A DNA stretch of 64,000 nucleotides from Peribacillus sp. FSL P2-0133 (GCF_037975445.1 NZ_CP150254.1:3904001-3968000), one strand, 5' to 3'; shown: positions 34,963 to 48,107, numbered from the stretch's first letter. The notes: generated by a model from the letters alone, not told the origin. Numbers and translations are program-made.

Positions 34963-36771
34963 CTACAACATTTTACGCAATTTAATGATTTCCATGGCAA
35001 TTTGTGCAGCAGTGACATAATCACTTCGTCTAACTGCATCTTTTTCTTCAACTTGTTTTTCTTTTATCTTTAACAACTTTTCATATTTCAACACTTGATT
35101 TATACAATCGGTCAGTTCTTTATCGGTAACTTCCTCATTCACTGACATCATTTCTATTTCCGAAACGATCCTTCTCAAGTTTGGATCCGGTAAATAAGTA
35201 AGGAAAAAGCTTGTATCCGGTTCGTGTCCATCTTCATAGAACGCATATAAATAGGTGATGATTGCCTGATGTTCATCTACATGAAAGACCGTTTGCCCAA
35301 GCAACTGCTGAATTTTGAAAGTCATATCCCTGCTTTTTAGCATATGGGCAATCAACTTCATTTCAGCATTATGGTGAGCAGGCTTTAACTTATGCTCATA
35401 TTGCAGGGCCATTTTCTTTGGAGCCGCTGGCTGCGGCAGTGTCCCCTTCTTGCGTTCCGTAAAGAACACCTGACGCTGCTGCTGTTCCAGCGCATCCAAT
35501 GAAAGGGAAAATTCAGAGGATAGCTGCCGGAGATAATGATCCCTCTCCACTGCATTGGGCAATCGCGAAATTTCTTTAAGGACTTCTTCGATATATTGAA
35601 TTCGATCTCCTTCATTATTTACATTTTTCCCTCGACGCAAATAATGCATTTTGAATGCCATGTAGGTTAAACTGGCCCCTATTACTTCAGAAACAAAGCT
35701 TTTTTCACCGAATTCCTTTATGTAGTCATCGGGGTCCAAGTTATCAGGCATGAGAGCGACTTTCACGGAAAACTCATGGTCCTGTAGCATATTAACTGCA
35801 CGATTGGCAGCGTTCAATCCCGCAGAGTCCGAATCGTAGCAAATAAGTATCTGGTCAGTATTTCTTTTTAAAAGCTGGATATGCTGGTCCGTCAGGGCAG
35901 TACCCATTGTAGCGACCGCATTCTCCACACCTGCGCCAACTGCTGAAATGCAATCGGCAAAGCCTTCAAAAATGACTGCTTGTTCTTTCTTTCGTATGTG
36001 TGGTCTTGCATGATGGAAATTATATAAAGTTTTACTTTTATTAAAGATTGGCGTTTCAGGACTATTCAAATATTTGGGCTCATCGTCCCCCATCGCTCTT
36101 CCTGAAAACGCAATCGTATTTCCTTGATGATCCATAATTGGAAACATGACTCTATTTCTGAAACGGTCAAAATATGACTCGTCTTTTTCCCTGTAAATAA
36201 TAAGCCCTGCCTGCTCCATGTATTCCGCTGGAAACCCGCGTTTTAAAAGGAACTTGGACACGAAGTCCCATGAATCCAAAGAGTAGCCAATTTGGAACTT
36301 TTCTATCGTCTCTTCAGTAAACCCGCGTTTAAGTAAATATTCGAGAGCATCCTGCCCCTCTTTCGTATTAACGAGGAGATGATGATAAAACTTCCTCAGC
36401 AGGTCATGAGCTTCAACCATTTGCTGAGAGCCTGCCGGCATGTTAGATCGCTTGGAGTCCTTATTGATTTCAACATCCAAAGGAACATTTCCTTTTTCAG
36501 CTAAAACTTTTGCAGATTCCACAAAGCTGTAGCCTTCAATATCCATCAAGAAGGTAAAAATATTTCCGCCTGCCCCGCAACCAAAACAGTGAAAGATTTG
36601 TTTTTCCGTAGAAACGGAAAACGAGGGCGAGTTTTCACCATGAAAAGGACATAGGCCAAAGTAATTGCGCCCCTGCTTCTTCAGCTGGACATACTCCCCA
36701 ATTAAATCAACAATGTCAACAGCTTCACGAATTTGATTAATTTTCTCATCTTCTATACGGCCATTTATCAT
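34963..36771 (-). CDS. dnaG: DNA primase DnaG
   Basis: 602 residues from ATG 36771 (AAGGTGG upstream). N-terminal zinc ribbon CPFHGENSPSF and CFGCGAGG (CHC2 type), then TOPRIM domain with EGFADCISAVGAG (catalytic Glu) and ICYDSDSAG (metal-binding Asp), and a C-terminal helicase-interaction domain. Lays RNA primers at the replication fork. Between yqxD and sigA. Confidence 0.97.
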   Translation of the reverse strand: MINGRIEDEKINQIREAVDIVDLIGEYVQLKKQGRNYFGLCPFHGENSPSFSVSTEKQIFHCFGCGAGGNIFTFLMDIEGYSFVESAKVLAEKGNVPLDVEINKDSKRSNMPAGSQQMVEAHDLLRKFYHHLLVNTKEGQDALEYLLKRGFTEETIEKFQIGYSLDSWDFVSKFLLKRGFPAEYMEQAGLIIYREKDESYFDRFRNRVMFPIMDHQGNTIAFSGRAMGDDEPKYLNSPETPIFNKSKTLYNFHHARPHIRKKEQAVIFEGFADCISAVGAGVENAVATMGTALTDQHIQLLKRNTDQILICYDSDSAGLNAANRAVNMLQDHEFSVKVALMPDNLDPDDYIKEFGEKSFVSEVIGASLTYMAFKMHYLRRGKNVNNEGDRIQYIEEVLKEISRLPNAVERDHYLRQLSSEFSLSLDALEQQQRQVFFTERKKGTLPQPAAPKKMALQYEHKLKPAHHNAEMKLIAHMLKSRDMTFKIQQLLGQTVFHVDEHQAIITYLYAFYEDGHEPDTSFFLTYLPDPNLRRIVSEIEMMSVNEEVTDKELTDCINQVLKYEKLLKIKEKQVEEKDAVRRSDYVTAAQIAMEIIKLRKML

Positions 36772-36819
36772 TTTTCCACCTTGCAATATTGGTGATAGTT
36801 TCTAATTCGATACTGGTTC

Positions 36820-37302
36820 CTAATTCCCTGCAAAATTCGACAATGTTTTCATAAGTTTATTTGTAAAACATGCCCGATCTTCCTTTGTGAATGCTTTCGG
36901 CCCTTTCGTATGCTTACCCTGCCTGCGGAGTTTCGCCGACTGATAACGCATATCCAAGAGCATGAAAATATTCTCGTCTGTGTATTCTTTTCCCCTTGGT
37001 GAAAGGACATAAACGTTTTTAGGAAGCAGGGTTCCAGCCAAACCAATATCTGCAGTAACGACAATATCACCCTTTTTTACTGAGTTTACTATATAAAGAT
37101 CTGCCGCTTCTTTGTCTGCATCGACATAAACCCATTTACCTTCAGGGTTATTCATCATATTTTTATATGATGCAACAAAACAGACTTCAACATCGTGCAA
37201 ACTTGCACAATGAAGGATTTCGTCTTTCACCGGACATGCATCGGCATCGACGTGTATCGTAGGTTTATTATTCATACCTTCTAATTCTACATCTTTCTGC
37301 AT
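36820..37302 (-). CDS. yqxD: YaiI/YqxD family protein (DUF188)
   Basis: 160 residues. HVDADACPVKDEI at the N-terminus, VSADIGLA-like VTADIGLAGTLL and LSPRGKEYTDENI are the family signatures; acidic residues suggest a PIN-like metal site. Function unsettled. The ATG at 37302 has AGGGGAG 10 nt upstream; the ATG at 37275 is where most homologues start and remains possible. First gene of the dnaG-sigA transcript. Confidence 0.87.
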   Translation of the reverse strand: MQKDVELEGMNNKPTIHVDADACPVKDEILHCASLHDVEVCFVASYKNMMNNPEGKWVYVDADKEAADLYIVNSVKKGDIVVTADIGLAGTLLPKNVYVLSPRGKEYTDENIFMLLDMRYQSAKLRRQGKHTKGPKAFTKEDRACFTNKLMKTLSNFAGN

Positions 37303-37579
37303 AATCCTTTTTCTCCCCTAAACTTTATGAAGATATGGTGAATTTTTAGCATTGATTCAGAGGGTTCCCTCTAAAATGAGCGCACATCATTCTTCAAAGA
37401 ATACCTGCTTATTTAAGTGAAAGCACCTCTTTTGCCTTGAAAAAGACCAGCCCTTCCTGAATTATACGGAACATGTCGAATTATTTTTATGATAAAAACC
37501 TTGACATCTCATTAACCTTTAGTTTATTCCTTATTAATTAAGTCTAAACCTTAAGATTACTTTTTTCTCACAATTTTTT

Positions 37580-37609
37580 ATTATAGTCTATTTGATTAGA
37601 AGATGCCAA
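37580..37609 (-). promoter_or_regulatory. Sigma-A promoter for yqxD-dnaG-sigA
   Basis: TTGGCA (37609-37604), 18-bp spacer, TATAAT (37585-37580). It leaves a leader of about 270 nt. The rest of the 487-bp gap 37303-37789 has a TGTCGAA 7-mer (37475-37481) and no gene. Confidence 0.5.
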
Positions 37610-37728
37610 CATTTAAATTCCGAATGTTTTTTCATGTAAATCAACGGATTCACACTTGGAAACCAAGATGTATTTTATGTAATTATTTTGAACTTATTCT
37701 TGTTATTCCCTTATTCGACCTTGGCATT

Positions 37729-37768
37729 AAAATGTGAGCTGACACATAGAGTGTCTAGCTCACATTTT
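37729..37768 (-). terminator. Terminator of ppsR
   Basis: 17-bp nearly perfect stem AAAATGTGAGCTGACAC / GTGTCTAGCTCACATTTT, 21 nt after the ppsR stop; the U run is only four. Confidence 0.75.
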
Positions 37769-37789
37769 GATTTGCCTTAATTATAAGGA

Positions 37790-38599
37790 TCAACGGTTTT
37801 TGTTTTGAAGGATATTGATTATCAAATTGGCTGTTTCTTCAACAGCTTTATTGGTTACATCAATGATAGGACAGTTCAACCTTGATATGATTGTATCAAA
37901 GTATGTCAATTCTTCTTTTATGCGCTCCACATTTGCGTAAATGGCATGATCATTGAGCCCAAGTGACTTTAATCGTTCTTTACGAATATGGTTCAGCTTT
38001 TCCGGACTGATCTTTAAACCAATGCATTTTTCAGGAGGTACCAGGAACAGCTCTTCTGGAGGTTCCACTTCAGGCACTAAAGGTACGTTTGCCACTTTAT
38101 AGCGTTTGTGGGCTAAATACTGTGATAATGGCGTTTTGGAAGTGCGTGAAACACCCACAAGGACGATATCTGCACGTAAAATGCCCCGAGGGTCACGTCC
38201 ATCATCATATTTTACAGCAAATTCAATGGCTTCCACACGTTTGAAATAGTCATCATCCAGCTTTCTCACCAGACCAGGTTCATTAAGCGGCCCTTTTGGC
38301 GCCCTTTCCTGAAGGATGTCCATGAGCGGCCCTAAAATGTCATAAGCAGACAGGTTTTCTTTCTCGACCTGTGCTTTCATATACGCTCTAATGGCTGGCT
38401 TGACAAGAGTATAAGCAATGATCGCCCCATCCAACTTAGCCAGTGATATCACTTCATCCACATTTTGTTCATCTTCAATATACGGAATTCTCTTTATGGA
38501 AAAAGCAGATCCCGAGAACTGGCTTGCAGCGGCTTTTGTAACCAATTCCGCTGTTTCTCCTACTGAATCCGATACAACATATATAATAGAACCGTTCAT
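37790..38599 (-). CDS. yqfL: Pyruvate, phosphate dikinase regulatory protein (YqfL/PpsR, DUF299)
   Basis: 269 residues from ATG 38599, giving the family N-terminus [21 protein letters not shown]-loop [12 protein letters not shown] near 140-150. Family members are ADP-dependent kinase/Pi-dependent phosphorylases acting on PPDK or PEP synthase; in B. subtilis YqfL counteracts CcpN, encoded just upstream, in control of gluconeogenesis. Starts at 38611 or 38641 are alternatives; the latter overlaps the ccpN end. Confidence 0.9.
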   Translation of the reverse strand: MNGSIIYVVSDSVGETAELVTKAAASQFSGSAFSIKRIPYIEDEQNVDEVISLAKLDGAIIAYTLVKPAIRAYMKAQVEKENLSAYDILGPLMDILQERAPKGPLNEPGLVRKLDDDYFKRVEAIEFAVKYDDGRDPRGILRADIVLVGVSRTSKTPLSQYLAHKRYKVANVPLVPEVEPPEELFLVPPEKCIGLKISPEKLNHIRKERLKSLGLNDHAIYANVERIKEELTYFDTIISRLNCPIIDVTNKAVEETANLIINILQNKNR

Positions 38600-38627
38600 A
38601 TTCTCCGTCATTCCTTTTGCAAGCCCC

Positions 38628-39266
38628 CTAATAGCCTTCATCAGCCAAAGCTACGAATGCTTTCGTAATATTGGTTTTTGTAATCCTTCCAATTACTTCA
38701 TAGCCTTTTTCTGTGTCTTTGACGACCGGTAATGAGTCGATTTGTTTATCAATCAATTTTTTGGCAACATCAATCAAAAGGTCTTCTTTTGAACACATTG
38801 TAATATTGGGCATCCTAGTCATGATGATATTGACTGGAATGGAGTTAAGCTCTTGTTTCCCAATACTAGCACGCAACAAGTCTTTCCTTGATAAGACACC
38901 AACAAGCAATGCATGCTTATCGACGACGAACATTGTTCCGACATCTTCTAAAAACATCATGACTATTGCATCATATACGGAAATGCCCTCGTCAACAACG
39001 ACAGGTATCGATTGGTAGTCTCGTACATAAAGATGGTTGAGGCTATCTGTCAAAAGCTGTGTTCCTGACCTGCCTGTATAGAAATACCCCACTCGGGGCC
39101 TGGCATCAAGAAAACCTGCCATCGTTAAAATCGCTAGATCTGGACGAAGTGTCGCCCTGGTAAGGTTCAATCTATCCGCAATATGTTCTCCAGTAATCGG
39201 TCCGTTTTCTTTTACGATTTGTAAAATTTGTTCCTGACGCTTATTCAATTGGATTATAATCACCAC
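38628..39266 (-). CDS. ccpN: Transcriptional repressor CcpN (HTH plus two CBS domains)
   Basis: 212 residues. N-terminal winged helix ([41 protein letters not shown]), then two CBS domains (about 78-135 and 140-205) that bind nucleotides. Represses gluconeogenic gapB and pckA in B. subtilis under glycolytic conditions. GTG at 39266 is the recorded start; a TTG five codons later with GGTGAT 10 nt upstream is possible. Operon with yqfL. Confidence 0.92.
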   Translation of the reverse strand: MVIIIQLNKRQEQILQIVKENGPITGEHIADRLNLTRATLRPDLAILTMAGFLDARPRVGYFYTGRSGTQLLTDSLNHLYVRDYQSIPVVVDEGISVYDAIVMMFLEDVGTMFVVDKHALLVGVLSRKDLLRASIGKQELNSIPVNIIMTRMPNITMCSKEDLLIDVAKKLIDKQIDSLPVVKDTEKGYEVIGRITKTNITKAFVALADEGY

Positions 39267-39374
39267 CCCACTGCTTTCGCAGAGTAAAGTAACAAAAGTT
39301 ATTCATTTAATAATTATATACTAAATTATTTAATTAGGGCATTTTTGTCCTATTTATTGACCATTTATCTTTTT

Positions 39375-39413
39375 AAGAAATCGGAAACCCTTATTTAAAG
39401 TGTTTCCGATTTC
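39375..39413 (-). terminator. Terminator of glyQS
   Basis: AAATCGGAAAC/GTTTCCGATTT stem, 15 nt after the glyS stop, followed by TCTTAAAAA rather than a clean U run. Confidence 0.65.
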
Positions 39414-39428
39414 CTTACATCCTTTCGA

Positions 39429-41498
39429 TCATGTAAGGATGATCTTATTCATGGCAGCAAAACCTGCAACCAAATCACTGATTTCCTTCATTAAGGATAA
39501 ACGGTTATTACGGATTGCTTCATCTTCTGCCATGACCATTGTATTCTCGAAATATGACTCTATTTCCGTTTGAAGCGAAACAAGCTGTTCAAACCGCTCA
39601 TTCTCTTCTTTGGATTCCATATAACGCATTGCCACTTTTTGATATTTTACATATAACGCATTTTCTTGATCATTTTCAAAGGCACTAGGGTCGACTGTCA
39701 CCTTATTGTCACATTTCACGGCAATGTTCATGACCCGACTTAAAGCTTCCAGGCTTTCTTTAAAGCCAGCTTCGTCTTTTTTCGCATTCAAGACATGTGC
39801 ACGTTCCACGATAGAGTGGATATAGCCTATCTCATTGAACAGAACTGCATCAATCAAATCGTAACGGATTTGCTGTTCTTGAAGCAGGTGTTTGACACGG
39901 GCTTTAAAGAATGTGAACATATCCGCTTTAACTTCTTCAAGATCACGTTTTAAGATGCCTTTTGATTCCAGGCCTTTAAGGCCTAATACAATAAGCTCCT
40001 CTAAAGAAATATTCCATTTCTTCTCAGCTAAGATTTGGACGACCCCGCTCGCCTGCCTTCTTAATGCGTAAGGATCCTGGGAACCTGTCGGAATGACACC
40101 AATAGCGAAGAATGAAGACAAAGTATCAATTTTTTCAGCTAAACTCACAACTGCTCCAATGACTGAAGGCGGTACATTGTCATCCGCATGTCTTGGCATA
40201 TAATGTTCATTGATAGCCGCGGCCACTTCTTTGGCTTCCCCTTTTAAGAGAGCATATTTTTCACCCATATACCCTTGCAATTCAGGGAATTCATAAACCA
40301 TATGACTCACCAAATCGAACTTGGCAATTGCCGCTGTACGAAGCGCCATTTCTTTTTCCGCTTTTAAATTCAAAGCATCCGCAAGGGCACCGGTCACTGC
40401 TGTTACCCGGGCAGTTTTCTCGGCTAATGTACCAATTTCTTCATGATAAACGATGCTGTCAAGCTTTTTCAAAGCATCTGAAATCTCTTTTTTCTGATCT
40501 TCTTGATAGAAGAATGCTGCATCCGATAAGCGGGCACGCAATACTTTTTCATTACCTTTAGAAACCTTATCCAAATGGCGGTCATCGCCGTTACGCACGG
40601 TTACAAAGTAAGCAAGCAGTTTCCCGTCCTTATCTTTAACAGGGAAATAACGTTGGTGTTCCTTCATTGATGTGATAAGTACCTCAGCAGGAAGCTCAAG
40701 GAATTCTTCTTCAAAATGTCCAAATAACACCGTTGGATACTCTACCAAATTATTGACTTCTTCAAGCAGATCTTCATCGACCGGGATGATCCAGCCTTTC
40801 TCCTGCTCAAGCTCTTTAATCTGATCCAATATAACTTGTCGGCGTTTATCTGGATCCGCCATTACAAATTGTTCTTTTAGCGTATCTTCATACCGTTCCG
40901 GCTGCTCGATGATTGCGCTATCGCCCAAGAAACGGTGACCTTTTGTTTCACGGCCCGTTTCCACGTCAGCAATGCTAAATGGAACTGTGTCATTGCCGAA
41001 TAAGGCAATCAGCCATTTAATCGGACGGACGAAGCGGAGCTCCTGATTGGCCCAGCGCATATTTTTCGGGAACGTCATGCCACTGATGATTTCCTTCAGC
41101 TCAGATAAAAGCTGAGCAGTCTGCTGTCCTTTTATGAATTTATTCACATGGGCGTATTCCACACCCTTGAGTTCTTTAAAATAAATGTCCTCTGAAGTCA
41201 TGCCTTGACCCCTGACGAATCCCAATGCGGCTTTAGACCAGTTGCCTTCACTGTCCAAAGCGATTTTCTTGGCCGGACCTTTTGCTTCTTCTTCGATATC
41301 CTTTTGGGATTCTTCCACGTCTTTCACCAATACGGCTAAACGTCTTGGTGTTGAAAAAGCTTCAACCGTTCCGAATTCAATCGCTTTTTCCGTTAGCCAT
41401 TGCTGTACTTTATCTGACAACTGTTTCATTGATGCTGTCACAAAACGGGCAGGCAGCTCTTCCAATCCAATCTCCAATAACAAATCACGCTTGCTCAT
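39429..41498 (-). CDS. glyS: Glycyl-tRNA synthetase beta subunit GlyS
   Basis: 689 residues, normal length. Begins [19 protein letters not shown], the conserved opening; includes an HD-like domain and the C-terminal tRNA-binding DALR-type helices. Forms the alpha2beta2 bacterial enzyme with GlyQ. Overlaps glyQ by 14 bp, so translation is coupled. Confidence 0.97.
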   Translation of the reverse strand: MSKRDLLLEIGLEELPARFVTASMKQLSDKVQQWLTEKAIEFGTVEAFSTPRRLAVLVKDVEESQKDIEEEAKGPAKKIALDSEGNWSKAALGFVRGQGMTSEDIYFKELKGVEYAHVNKFIKGQQTAQLLSELKEIISGMTFPKNMRWANQELRFVRPIKWLIALFGNDTVPFSIADVETGRETKGHRFLGDSAIIEQPERYEDTLKEQFVMADPDKRRQVILDQIKELEQEKGWIIPVDEDLLEEVNNLVEYPTVLFGHFEEEFLELPAEVLITSMKEHQRYFPVKDKDGKLLAYFVTVRNGDDRHLDKVSKGNEKVLRARLSDAAFFYQEDQKKEISDALKKLDSIVYHEEIGTLAEKTARVTAVTGALADALNLKAEKEMALRTAAIAKFDLVSHMVYEFPELQGYMGEKYALLKGEAKEVAAAINEHYMPRHADDNVPPSVIGAVVSLAEKIDTLSSFFAIGVIPTGSQDPYALRRQASGVVQILAEKKWNISLEELIVLGLKGLESKGILKRDLEEVKADMFTFFKARVKHLLQEQQIRYDLIDAVLFNEIGYIHSIVERAHVLNAKKDEAGFKESLEALSRVMNIAVKCDNKVTVDPSAFENDQENALYVKYQKVAMRYMESKEENERFEQLVSLQTEIESYFENTMVMAEDEAIRNNRLSLMKEISDLVAGFAAMNKIILT

Positions 41499-42381
41499 TT
41501 GTATTCTCCCCTTTCACTTTCAGGATCGGGAAGCCTAATTTTTCCCGCTCTTCATAGAAGGTTTTGGCAACCTTACGCGCTAAGTTACGGCACCGGGCAA
41601 TATAACCCGTTCTTTCCGTCACCGAGATGGCACCTTTGGCATCCAAAAGGTTAAATGTATGTGAACATTTCAAAACATAGTCATATGCAGGATGCACAAG
41701 TCCTTCTTCCATTTGGCGATGCGCTTCCTTTTCATACATCGTGAAAAGCTGAAACAGCATATCAAGGTCGGAGGTTTCGAACGTATATTTCGAATGTTCG
41801 TATTCCGGCTGACCAAATATATCCCGAACTGTGAATCCATCTGTCCATTCTAGGTCAAATACGTTTTCCTTATCTTGAATGTAAGAGGCGAGACGTTCGA
41901 TCCCGTACGTAATTTCCACGGAAACCGGCTTACACTCAAGGCCGCCCACTTGTTGGAAATATGTAAATTGAGTGATTTCCATTCCATCAAGCCATACTTC
42001 CCAACCTAGACCAGCACACCCTAGTGATGGATTTTCCCAGTTGTCCTCCACAAAGCGAATATCATGCTCAAGCGGATTTATCCCTAAAGCACGCAATGAA
42101 TCCAAATATAACTCTTGGATATTGTCAGGTGACGGCTTCATGATCACTTGGAACTGATGATGCTGATACAGTCGATTAGGGTTCTCTCCATAACGGCCGT
42201 CAGCAGGACGGCGGGAAGGCTCTACGTAAGCAACGCTCCAAGGCTCCGGTCCAATGGCTCTCAGGAACGTGTATGGGCTCATCGTTCCTGCCCCTTTCTC
42301 TACATCATAAGCATTCATCAATATGCAGCCTTGTTCAGACCAATGCTTTTGTAACGTTAAAATCATATTTTGAATATTCAT
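41485..42381 (-). CDS. glyQ: Glycyl-tRNA synthetase alpha subunit GlyQ
   Basis: 298 residues. Class II catalytic core: [62 protein letters not shown]. Activates glycine and charges tRNA-Gly. RBS GGAGG about 7 nt before ATG. Controlled by the glycine T-box leader upstream. Confidence 0.98.
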   Translation of the reverse strand: MNIQNMILTLQKHWSEQGCILMNAYDVEKGAGTMSPYTFLRAIGPEPWSVAYVEPSRRPADGRYGENPNRLYQHHQFQVIMKPSPDNIQELYLDSLRALGINPLEHDIRFVEDNWENPSLGCAGLGWEVWLDGMEITQFTYFQQVGGLECKPVSVEITYGIERLASYIQDKENVFDLEWTDGFTVRDIFGQPEYEHSKYTFETSDLDMLFQLFTMYEKEAHRQMEEGLVHPAYDYVLKCSHTFNLLDAKGAISVTERTGYIARCRNLARKVAKTFYEEREKLGFPILKVKGENTNEQA

Positions 42382-42452
42382 CGTACACCTCCAGGTTATT
42401 TAAAACGGCTCTTTTTAAAATTAAGGATCGGAAACCATTACATTTTGGCAAA

Positions 42453-42669
42453 CAAAAAACTCCCGTCCCTATGCGAAATGCATAGGGACGAGAGTATACC
42501 CGCGGTTCCACCCTAATTGCCGTTTATAAAACGGCCTCTTTTCAAAGCTACATGCTCCGGAAACGCCCTTCCCTGTAAATCCATATCCCGGCTTCCACCG
42601 TCCCGGGTTCGCTTTTTATGGAGAATGACAGATACTCTTTTCCATCAACGCAATCTTCTTATTTTAATG
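42453..42669 (-). promoter_or_regulatory. Glycine T-box riboswitch leader of glyQS
   Basis: Minus strand shows, in order: stem I with lower pairing GGAAA/TTTCC, a specifier loop holding GGC (42567-42565, Gly codon), upper pairing CTGT/ACAG and an apical CCGGG stem; the T-box GGGTGGAACCGCGGG (42513-42499); and a terminator CGTCCCTATGC/GCATAGGGACG plus U6 (42491-42453). Uncharged tRNA-Gly should favour the antiterminator. Confidence 0.93.
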
Positions 42670-42675
42670 ATTAGA

Positions 42676-42704
42676 ATTTTATACAAACTAGCATGGAATG
42701 TCAA
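42676..42704 (-). promoter_or_regulatory. Promoter of glyQS
   Basis: TTGACA (42704-42699), 17-bp spacer, TAAAAT (42681-42676), just before the T-box leader and 12 bp after the recO stop. Confidence 0.75.
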
Positions 42705-42715
42705 TAGGTCAGATC

Positions 42716-43468
42716 CTAAAACATATCTTTCATCGTATCAATCTGTTTCAGGAACTTTTTTGATTTCAAATGCAGACCGGAATATTCCTCATAATATGCA
42801 TCGATGATCTTCCGAAGTTCTTTTTTCGTTTCAGGCTTAACGGAAATGTTTCCGAGCCTTGATAAATCGAAATAATAAAAGATTCGAAGCAATTTGACGG
42901 CTGAAGGTGAAATTTTATAATGATAAGGGTCTTTCCCCAGACAGCGGTGACAGATAAAGCCCGCTTCCCGAAGCGAGAAGGAGAATTCCCCTTCCGTTTC
43001 ACCACATACAGCACACTGATTCAGCACTGGGTTAATCCCATTGACGGGCAGCATCTTCATTTCAAAAATGAATTTCAAAACCTCTGCGTCATATTCCTCG
43101 TTTATGTAATGCAATGTTTGCGAAAGCAATTCATACAAATATGGATTCGGTTTCTTATCCTCGACGCTTTTATCAAGCAATTCAACAATATATGAAGCAT
43201 AAGCAGTGGCAAAAAGATCCTCCCTTATGAAACGGAGTGAATCGACCATTTCGCCTTGCTGAAGACTACCGAGTCCGGTTGATGTGGTTACAAGAAAATA
43301 CCCGGAGCAAAAAAGCTGTGTGACGGCAGAAAGCCTGCTGTTAGGTTTACTGGCTCCTCTAGCCATAACGCCAATTTTTCCCAACTCACGGGTATATATA
43401 GTAATGATTTTGTTATTTTCTCCATATGCAGTTCGCCTTATGACAATGCCCTCACATTTTTGGAGCAT
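42716..43468 (-). CDS. recO: DNA repair protein RecO
   Basis: 250 residues. N-terminal OB fold ([35 protein letters not shown]), helical middle, and a zinc-binding [25 protein letters not shown] in the C-terminal half. Loads RecA with RecR. RBS region overlaps the space after yqzL. Part of the era-yqzL-recO order conserved in Bacillus. Confidence 0.95.
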   Translation of the reverse strand: MLQKCEGIVIRRTAYGENNKIITIYTRELGKIGVMARGASKPNSRLSAVTQLFCSGYFLVTTSTGLGSLQQGEMVDSLRFIREDLFATAYASYIVELLDKSVEDKKPNPYLYELLSQTLHYINEEYDAEVLKFIFEMKMLPVNGINPVLNQCAVCGETEGEFSFSLREAGFICHRCLGKDPYHYKISPSAVKLLRIFYYFDLSRLGNISVKPETKKELRKIIDAYYEEYSGLHLKSKKFLKQIDTMKDMF

Positions 43469-43501
43469 ACCAAGACACCACCCATGCTCGCCAAGACTAA
43501 C

Positions 43502-43645
43502 CTATGAAACAGGAAAATCAAATTCTGCTAGCTCATCATTCAATACCAAGTGTCTTTCCTGTCTCTCGACTTCTATCTCCTTAAACAGCAAATAGGTGTC
43601 CACATTACCTGTTTCAGTAAATAACTCCCAGGTAAAATCCAACAT
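43502..43645 (-). CDS. yqzL: YqzL family small protein
   Basis: 47 residues beginning MLDFTWELFTETGNVDTYLLF and ending DFPVS, the whole length of the YqzL family. Soluble, acidic, unknown function. ATG at 43645 with GGTGGGC upstream. Lies between era and recO, as in B. subtilis. Confidence 0.87.
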   Translation of the reverse strand: MLDFTWELFTETGNVDTYLLFKEIEVERQERHLVLNDELAEFDFPVS

Positions 43646-43744
43646 ATAAAGCCCACCTTTCATTTTTAACTAGCAATATGAATATCCGACCATATGGTTA
43701 GCTTGACCGTTTTCCGAACTTTCATGACGCGTAAATTTTGTTAA

Positions 43745-45104
<1,360 letters not shown>

Positions 45105-45482
45105 CTACAGGCCAAACTTAGGCAAAAAGATAATCAATCCAACTATTATAGAAAATATAGCATATATGAATACAGCTCCGGCTGCAATATCTTTTGCCTG
45201 CTTGGCTAGCGGATGGATTTGATCCGTTACCAGGTCCACTACCCTTTCAATCGCTGAATTAACGAGCTCCAACGTAATCGTACCGGCTATGGCCGCTAAA
45301 ATGAAAAGCCACTCCATCCCATTCAATGAGAAGTACCAGCCAAAGAATACGACGATTGCCGTTAACGCGAAATGTATCTTGATATTGCGTTCAGTCCGAA
45401 CAGCCTCCAAAATTCCCTGACAGGCAAAAGAGAAACTTTTTAATAAAGGATACCTTTTTTTATCCTTCTCTTGAAAGTCCAT
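45105..45482 (-). CDS. dgkA: Undecaprenol kinase DgkA (diacylglycerol kinase family)
   Basis: 125 residues with three membrane segments and the family motif [36 protein letters not shown] around 67-102. In Gram-positives this enzyme phosphorylates undecaprenol for cell-wall lipid carrier recycling. The ATG lies 23 nt inside ybeY, showing coupling. Confidence 0.95.
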   Translation of the reverse strand: MDFQEKDKKRYPLLKSFSFACQGILEAVRTERNIKIHFALTAIVVFFGWYFSLNGMEWLFILAAIAGTITLELVNSAIERVVDLVTDQIHPLAKQAKDIAAGAVFIYAIFSIIVGLIIFLPKFGL

Positions 45483-45936
45483 ATTCTTCCAAGATCTCCT
45501 TTTGTTTAGTGAACATCACTTTTTCATCTTCTTCATTCATATGGTCGAATCCTAATAAATGCAGAAAACCATGCAGTGCTAAAAATCCAAGTTCCCGGTC
45601 AAATGAATGGCCATATTCTTCAGCCTGTTCTTTCGTGCGTTCAATGGAAATGATGATATCCCCTAACATGCGGGGCATTTCCGCACCGACAATTTCCACT
45701 TCATCTTCTCCCATTTCTTCAAGTGCAAAGGAAATGACATCTGTAGCTGAATCTTTATGTCGATATTCTTTATTGATTTCCCGAATCCTATCATTGTCTA
45801 CAAATGTAACTGACAGCTCGGTGTCTTTTTCAATGTTTTCTTTTCTTGCCGCAAATTGCAGAATGCTCTCAACAAGCCGCTGAGCTTCCTCCGTTACTTC
45901 ATTCGTTTCATCCATTAAATCGATAGCTAAAATCAT
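45460..45936 (-). CDS. ybeY: rRNA maturation endoribonuclease YbeY
   Basis: 158 residues. Metal-site signature [17 protein letters not shown] (three His) near 124-140 and [13 protein letters not shown] near 60. Required for 16S rRNA 3'-end maturation and ribosome quality control. Its ATG overlaps the pgpH stop (ATGA). Confidence 0.96.
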   Translation of the reverse strand: MILAIDLMDETNEVTEEAQRLVESILQFAARKENIEKDTELSVTFVDNDRIREINKEYRHKDSATDVISFALEEMGEDEVEIVGAEMPRMLGDIIISIERTKEQAEEYGHSFDRELGFLALHGFLHLLGFDHMNEEDEKVMFTKQKEILEEYGLSREG

Positions 45937-48107
45937 TCTTTCACCTTCTGTCCTAATTTATCCGGCTCCGGATATTCAATCCTGGAGTGGAAGATACCAT
46001 TCAGCGATTCACATAAGGAATGCTTCACGATACTCAATTCTCTCATAGTAATGTCACATTCATCAAATTGACCATCAGAAATCCTGTCCTGAATGATGAA
46101 ACTTACCAGCTCTTCAATCTTATCTGGAGTTGGGTGCTTCATCGATCTCACTGCAGCTTCAACACTATCGGCTATGCCGATGACGGCTACTTCCTTCATT
46201 ATCGCCCTCGGACCGGGATATCGGTAGGCCGCTTCGAGGGTGGTCTCATCCTGTTTTTTTGCCTTATGGTAGAAAAACTTCAATAAAGTCGTACCGTGAT
46301 GCTGCTCTGCAATATCCACAATCTCTTTCGGAAATTTGTGACTGCGCAGCATCTCCCCGCCATCTACGGCATGGGCAATAATGATATCCCTGCTCGTTTC
46401 CGGCTGCAGCCGATCATGCGGGTTCTCTTCATTCATCTGATTTTCGATGAAGAAGTGCGGCCGCTTCGTTTTACCTATATCATGATAATAGCTGCCGACC
46501 CTTGCCAGCAATCCATTCGACCCGATGGCTTCACAAGCGGATTCCGCCAAATTGGCAACCATTACACTATGATGATATGTCCCCGGTGCCTCAATCAAGA
46601 TCCTCCGCAATAACGGATGATTGGGATTCGCGAGTTCGATAAGCTTTATTGATGATAAGATCCCGAAACCAGCCTCGAAAAACGGTAACAGGCCCATTGT
46701 CAAAACGGCTGAACCCACTCCAGAACCTATGGCAGCAGCAGCATAATATAAGTACTCCATTCTAGTATAATGGCTGTCCATAATAAAGATGAGCGAAAAA
46801 ACAAATGCCATATTGATTAAAGACAATAGCAGCCCCGCTACCAGCACCTTTGATTTGAAATTTGGCCTAGATAGAATGATGATTGCCGTCAATCCCCCGA
46901 AAATGATATAAAGCCCCATCGAGAAATCCAGATTTCCAGGTGTATCGCCATTAAATATAATCGTACCATACGAACCTAGCAATATGATCATTGCCACCGC
47001 TAACTTATCATTCAATAATATCTTGATGAGCATCGCCGCCATGGCACCCGGAAAAATGTATTCCAGGTTCGAGTTTTTCAGGTCTGCCAGAATGCTGACC
47101 GTTTTCATGGTAGCCATTGAAAGGATAAAGACAAGACTGAAGATCAATAACTGATTGTACTTGTTATCCTTTTGGGAAATGGAATAGTAGAAATAGTAAT
47201 AAAAAGCGGCAAAAGTCAGGAATATGAATAACAGCAGGCCGATATACGGGTAAATGGTAGACTCCGTATTTAAGAAGCCTGCCAGTTCAAGCTGCCTATA
47301 TACATCCCTGTCCACTAATTGATTTTCTTCAACGATGATTTGACCTTGAAGGATCCTGATTGGCTCCACGCTTTCAACCGCTTTCCTTCGCTGTTCTTCG
47401 GTTTTGTCCTTATCGAAAAATACATTCTGAATGATTGCCGTACGTGCAAGGGAAGTGGAGGCTTTTTTCATATCGCCACTAATGCTCATATAACCCAATT
47501 CCTCTACAACCTTCTTCTTGGCATTTTCGACGTCACTTGCAGCGATTCGGGAGCCCATCACATTATTCACGGCAGTAATGGTTGAATCCTTCGCTATTTT
47601 CAACTCATCTTCATCCGCCTGCACTAATGCCAGGAAAACGGATTCCTCGATATTTTTATTCACTTCATCGGTCAATTTTTCTTTTAATATGGAAACTTTT
47701 TGAGCATCCGTCTTTACGGGCTCTTTTTTATCATCTTTTTCCTCATCTTCTTTATGATCTCCATCGGGGTCCGTTTCTTTATTCACCTCTATTGCTGAAT
47801 CGAAAATGGATGAAATCAGATCGACTTTATTTTTGGCATATTCCTTTTTTAAAGAATAAACATCCGCCACCTGTTTTGAAATCTCTTCTTTTTCCTGTTC
47901 CGTCTTATAGGTATCTTCCACAGTCTTGGTTGAACGTATTGTTTGTTCCGCAGGCTTAAAAAGCTCTACCTGAACCCTTTCCGGCTTAACATTGGAGAAC
48001 ATTAACCCATACGCAAACAAACCAAGTATGATGAACAAAAGCACTTGAAAAAAGCGATGGACCAACAGCCCTTTTATTTGAGTGAAAAATTTCTGGATAC
48101 GATTCAA
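45933..48107 (-). CDS. pgpH: Cyclic-di-AMP phosphodiesterase PgpH (7TM-HD family)
   Basis: 724 residues. One N-terminal membrane segment (about 18-38), a large extracytoplasmic 7TMR-HDED domain (about 40-285), seven membrane segments to about 490, and a cytoplasmic HD domain with AHAVDGG-type and [15 protein letters not shown] motifs. Hydrolyses c-di-AMP, tying to potassium and osmotic control. The outer domain holds a highly charged insert (about 111-135, Asp/Glu/Lys runs). Coupled to ybeY by ATGA. Confidence 0.95.
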   Translation of the reverse strand: MNRIQKFFTQIKGLLVHRFFQVLLFIILGLFAYGLMFSNVKPERVQVELFKPAEQTIRSTKTVEDTYKTEQEKEEISKQVADVYSLKKEYAKNKVDLISSIFDSAIEVNKETDPDGDHKEDEEKDDKKEPVKTDAQKVSILKEKLTDEVNKNIEESVFLALVQADEDELKIAKDSTITAVNNVMGSRIAASDVENAKKKVVEELGYMSISGDMKKASTSLARTAIIQNVFFDKDKTEEQRRKAVESVEPIRILQGQIIVEENQLVDRDVYRQLELAGFLNTESTIYPYIGLLLFIFLTFAAFYYYFYYSISQKDNKYNQLLIFSLVFILSMATMKTVSILADLKNSNLEYIFPGAMAAMLIKILLNDKLAVAMIILLGSYGTIIFNGDTPGNLDFSMGLYIIFGGLTAIIILSRPNFKSKVLVAGLLLSLINMAFVFSLIFIMDSHYTRMEYLYYAAAAIGSGVGSAVLTMGLLPFFEAGFGILSSIKLIELANPNHPLLRRILIEAPGTYHHSVMVANLAESACEAIGSNGLLARVGSYYHDIGKTKRPHFFIENQMNEENPHDRLQPETSRDIIIAHAVDGGEMLRSHKFPKEIVDIAEQHHGTTLLKFFYHKAKKQDETTLEAAYRYPGPRAIMKEVAVIGIADSVEAAVRSMKHPTPDKIEELVSFIIQDRISDGQFDECDITMRELSIVKHSLCESLNGIFHSRIEYPEPDKLGQKVKE

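Noticed and set aside
36837..36844. TTCGACAA resembling a Spo0A box
   Set aside because: Inside the yqxD coding end, away from any promoter; taken as chance.
37503..37531. Plus-strand TTGACA as a promoter
   Set aside because: No matching -10 at 16-18 bp and no plus-strand gene downstream.
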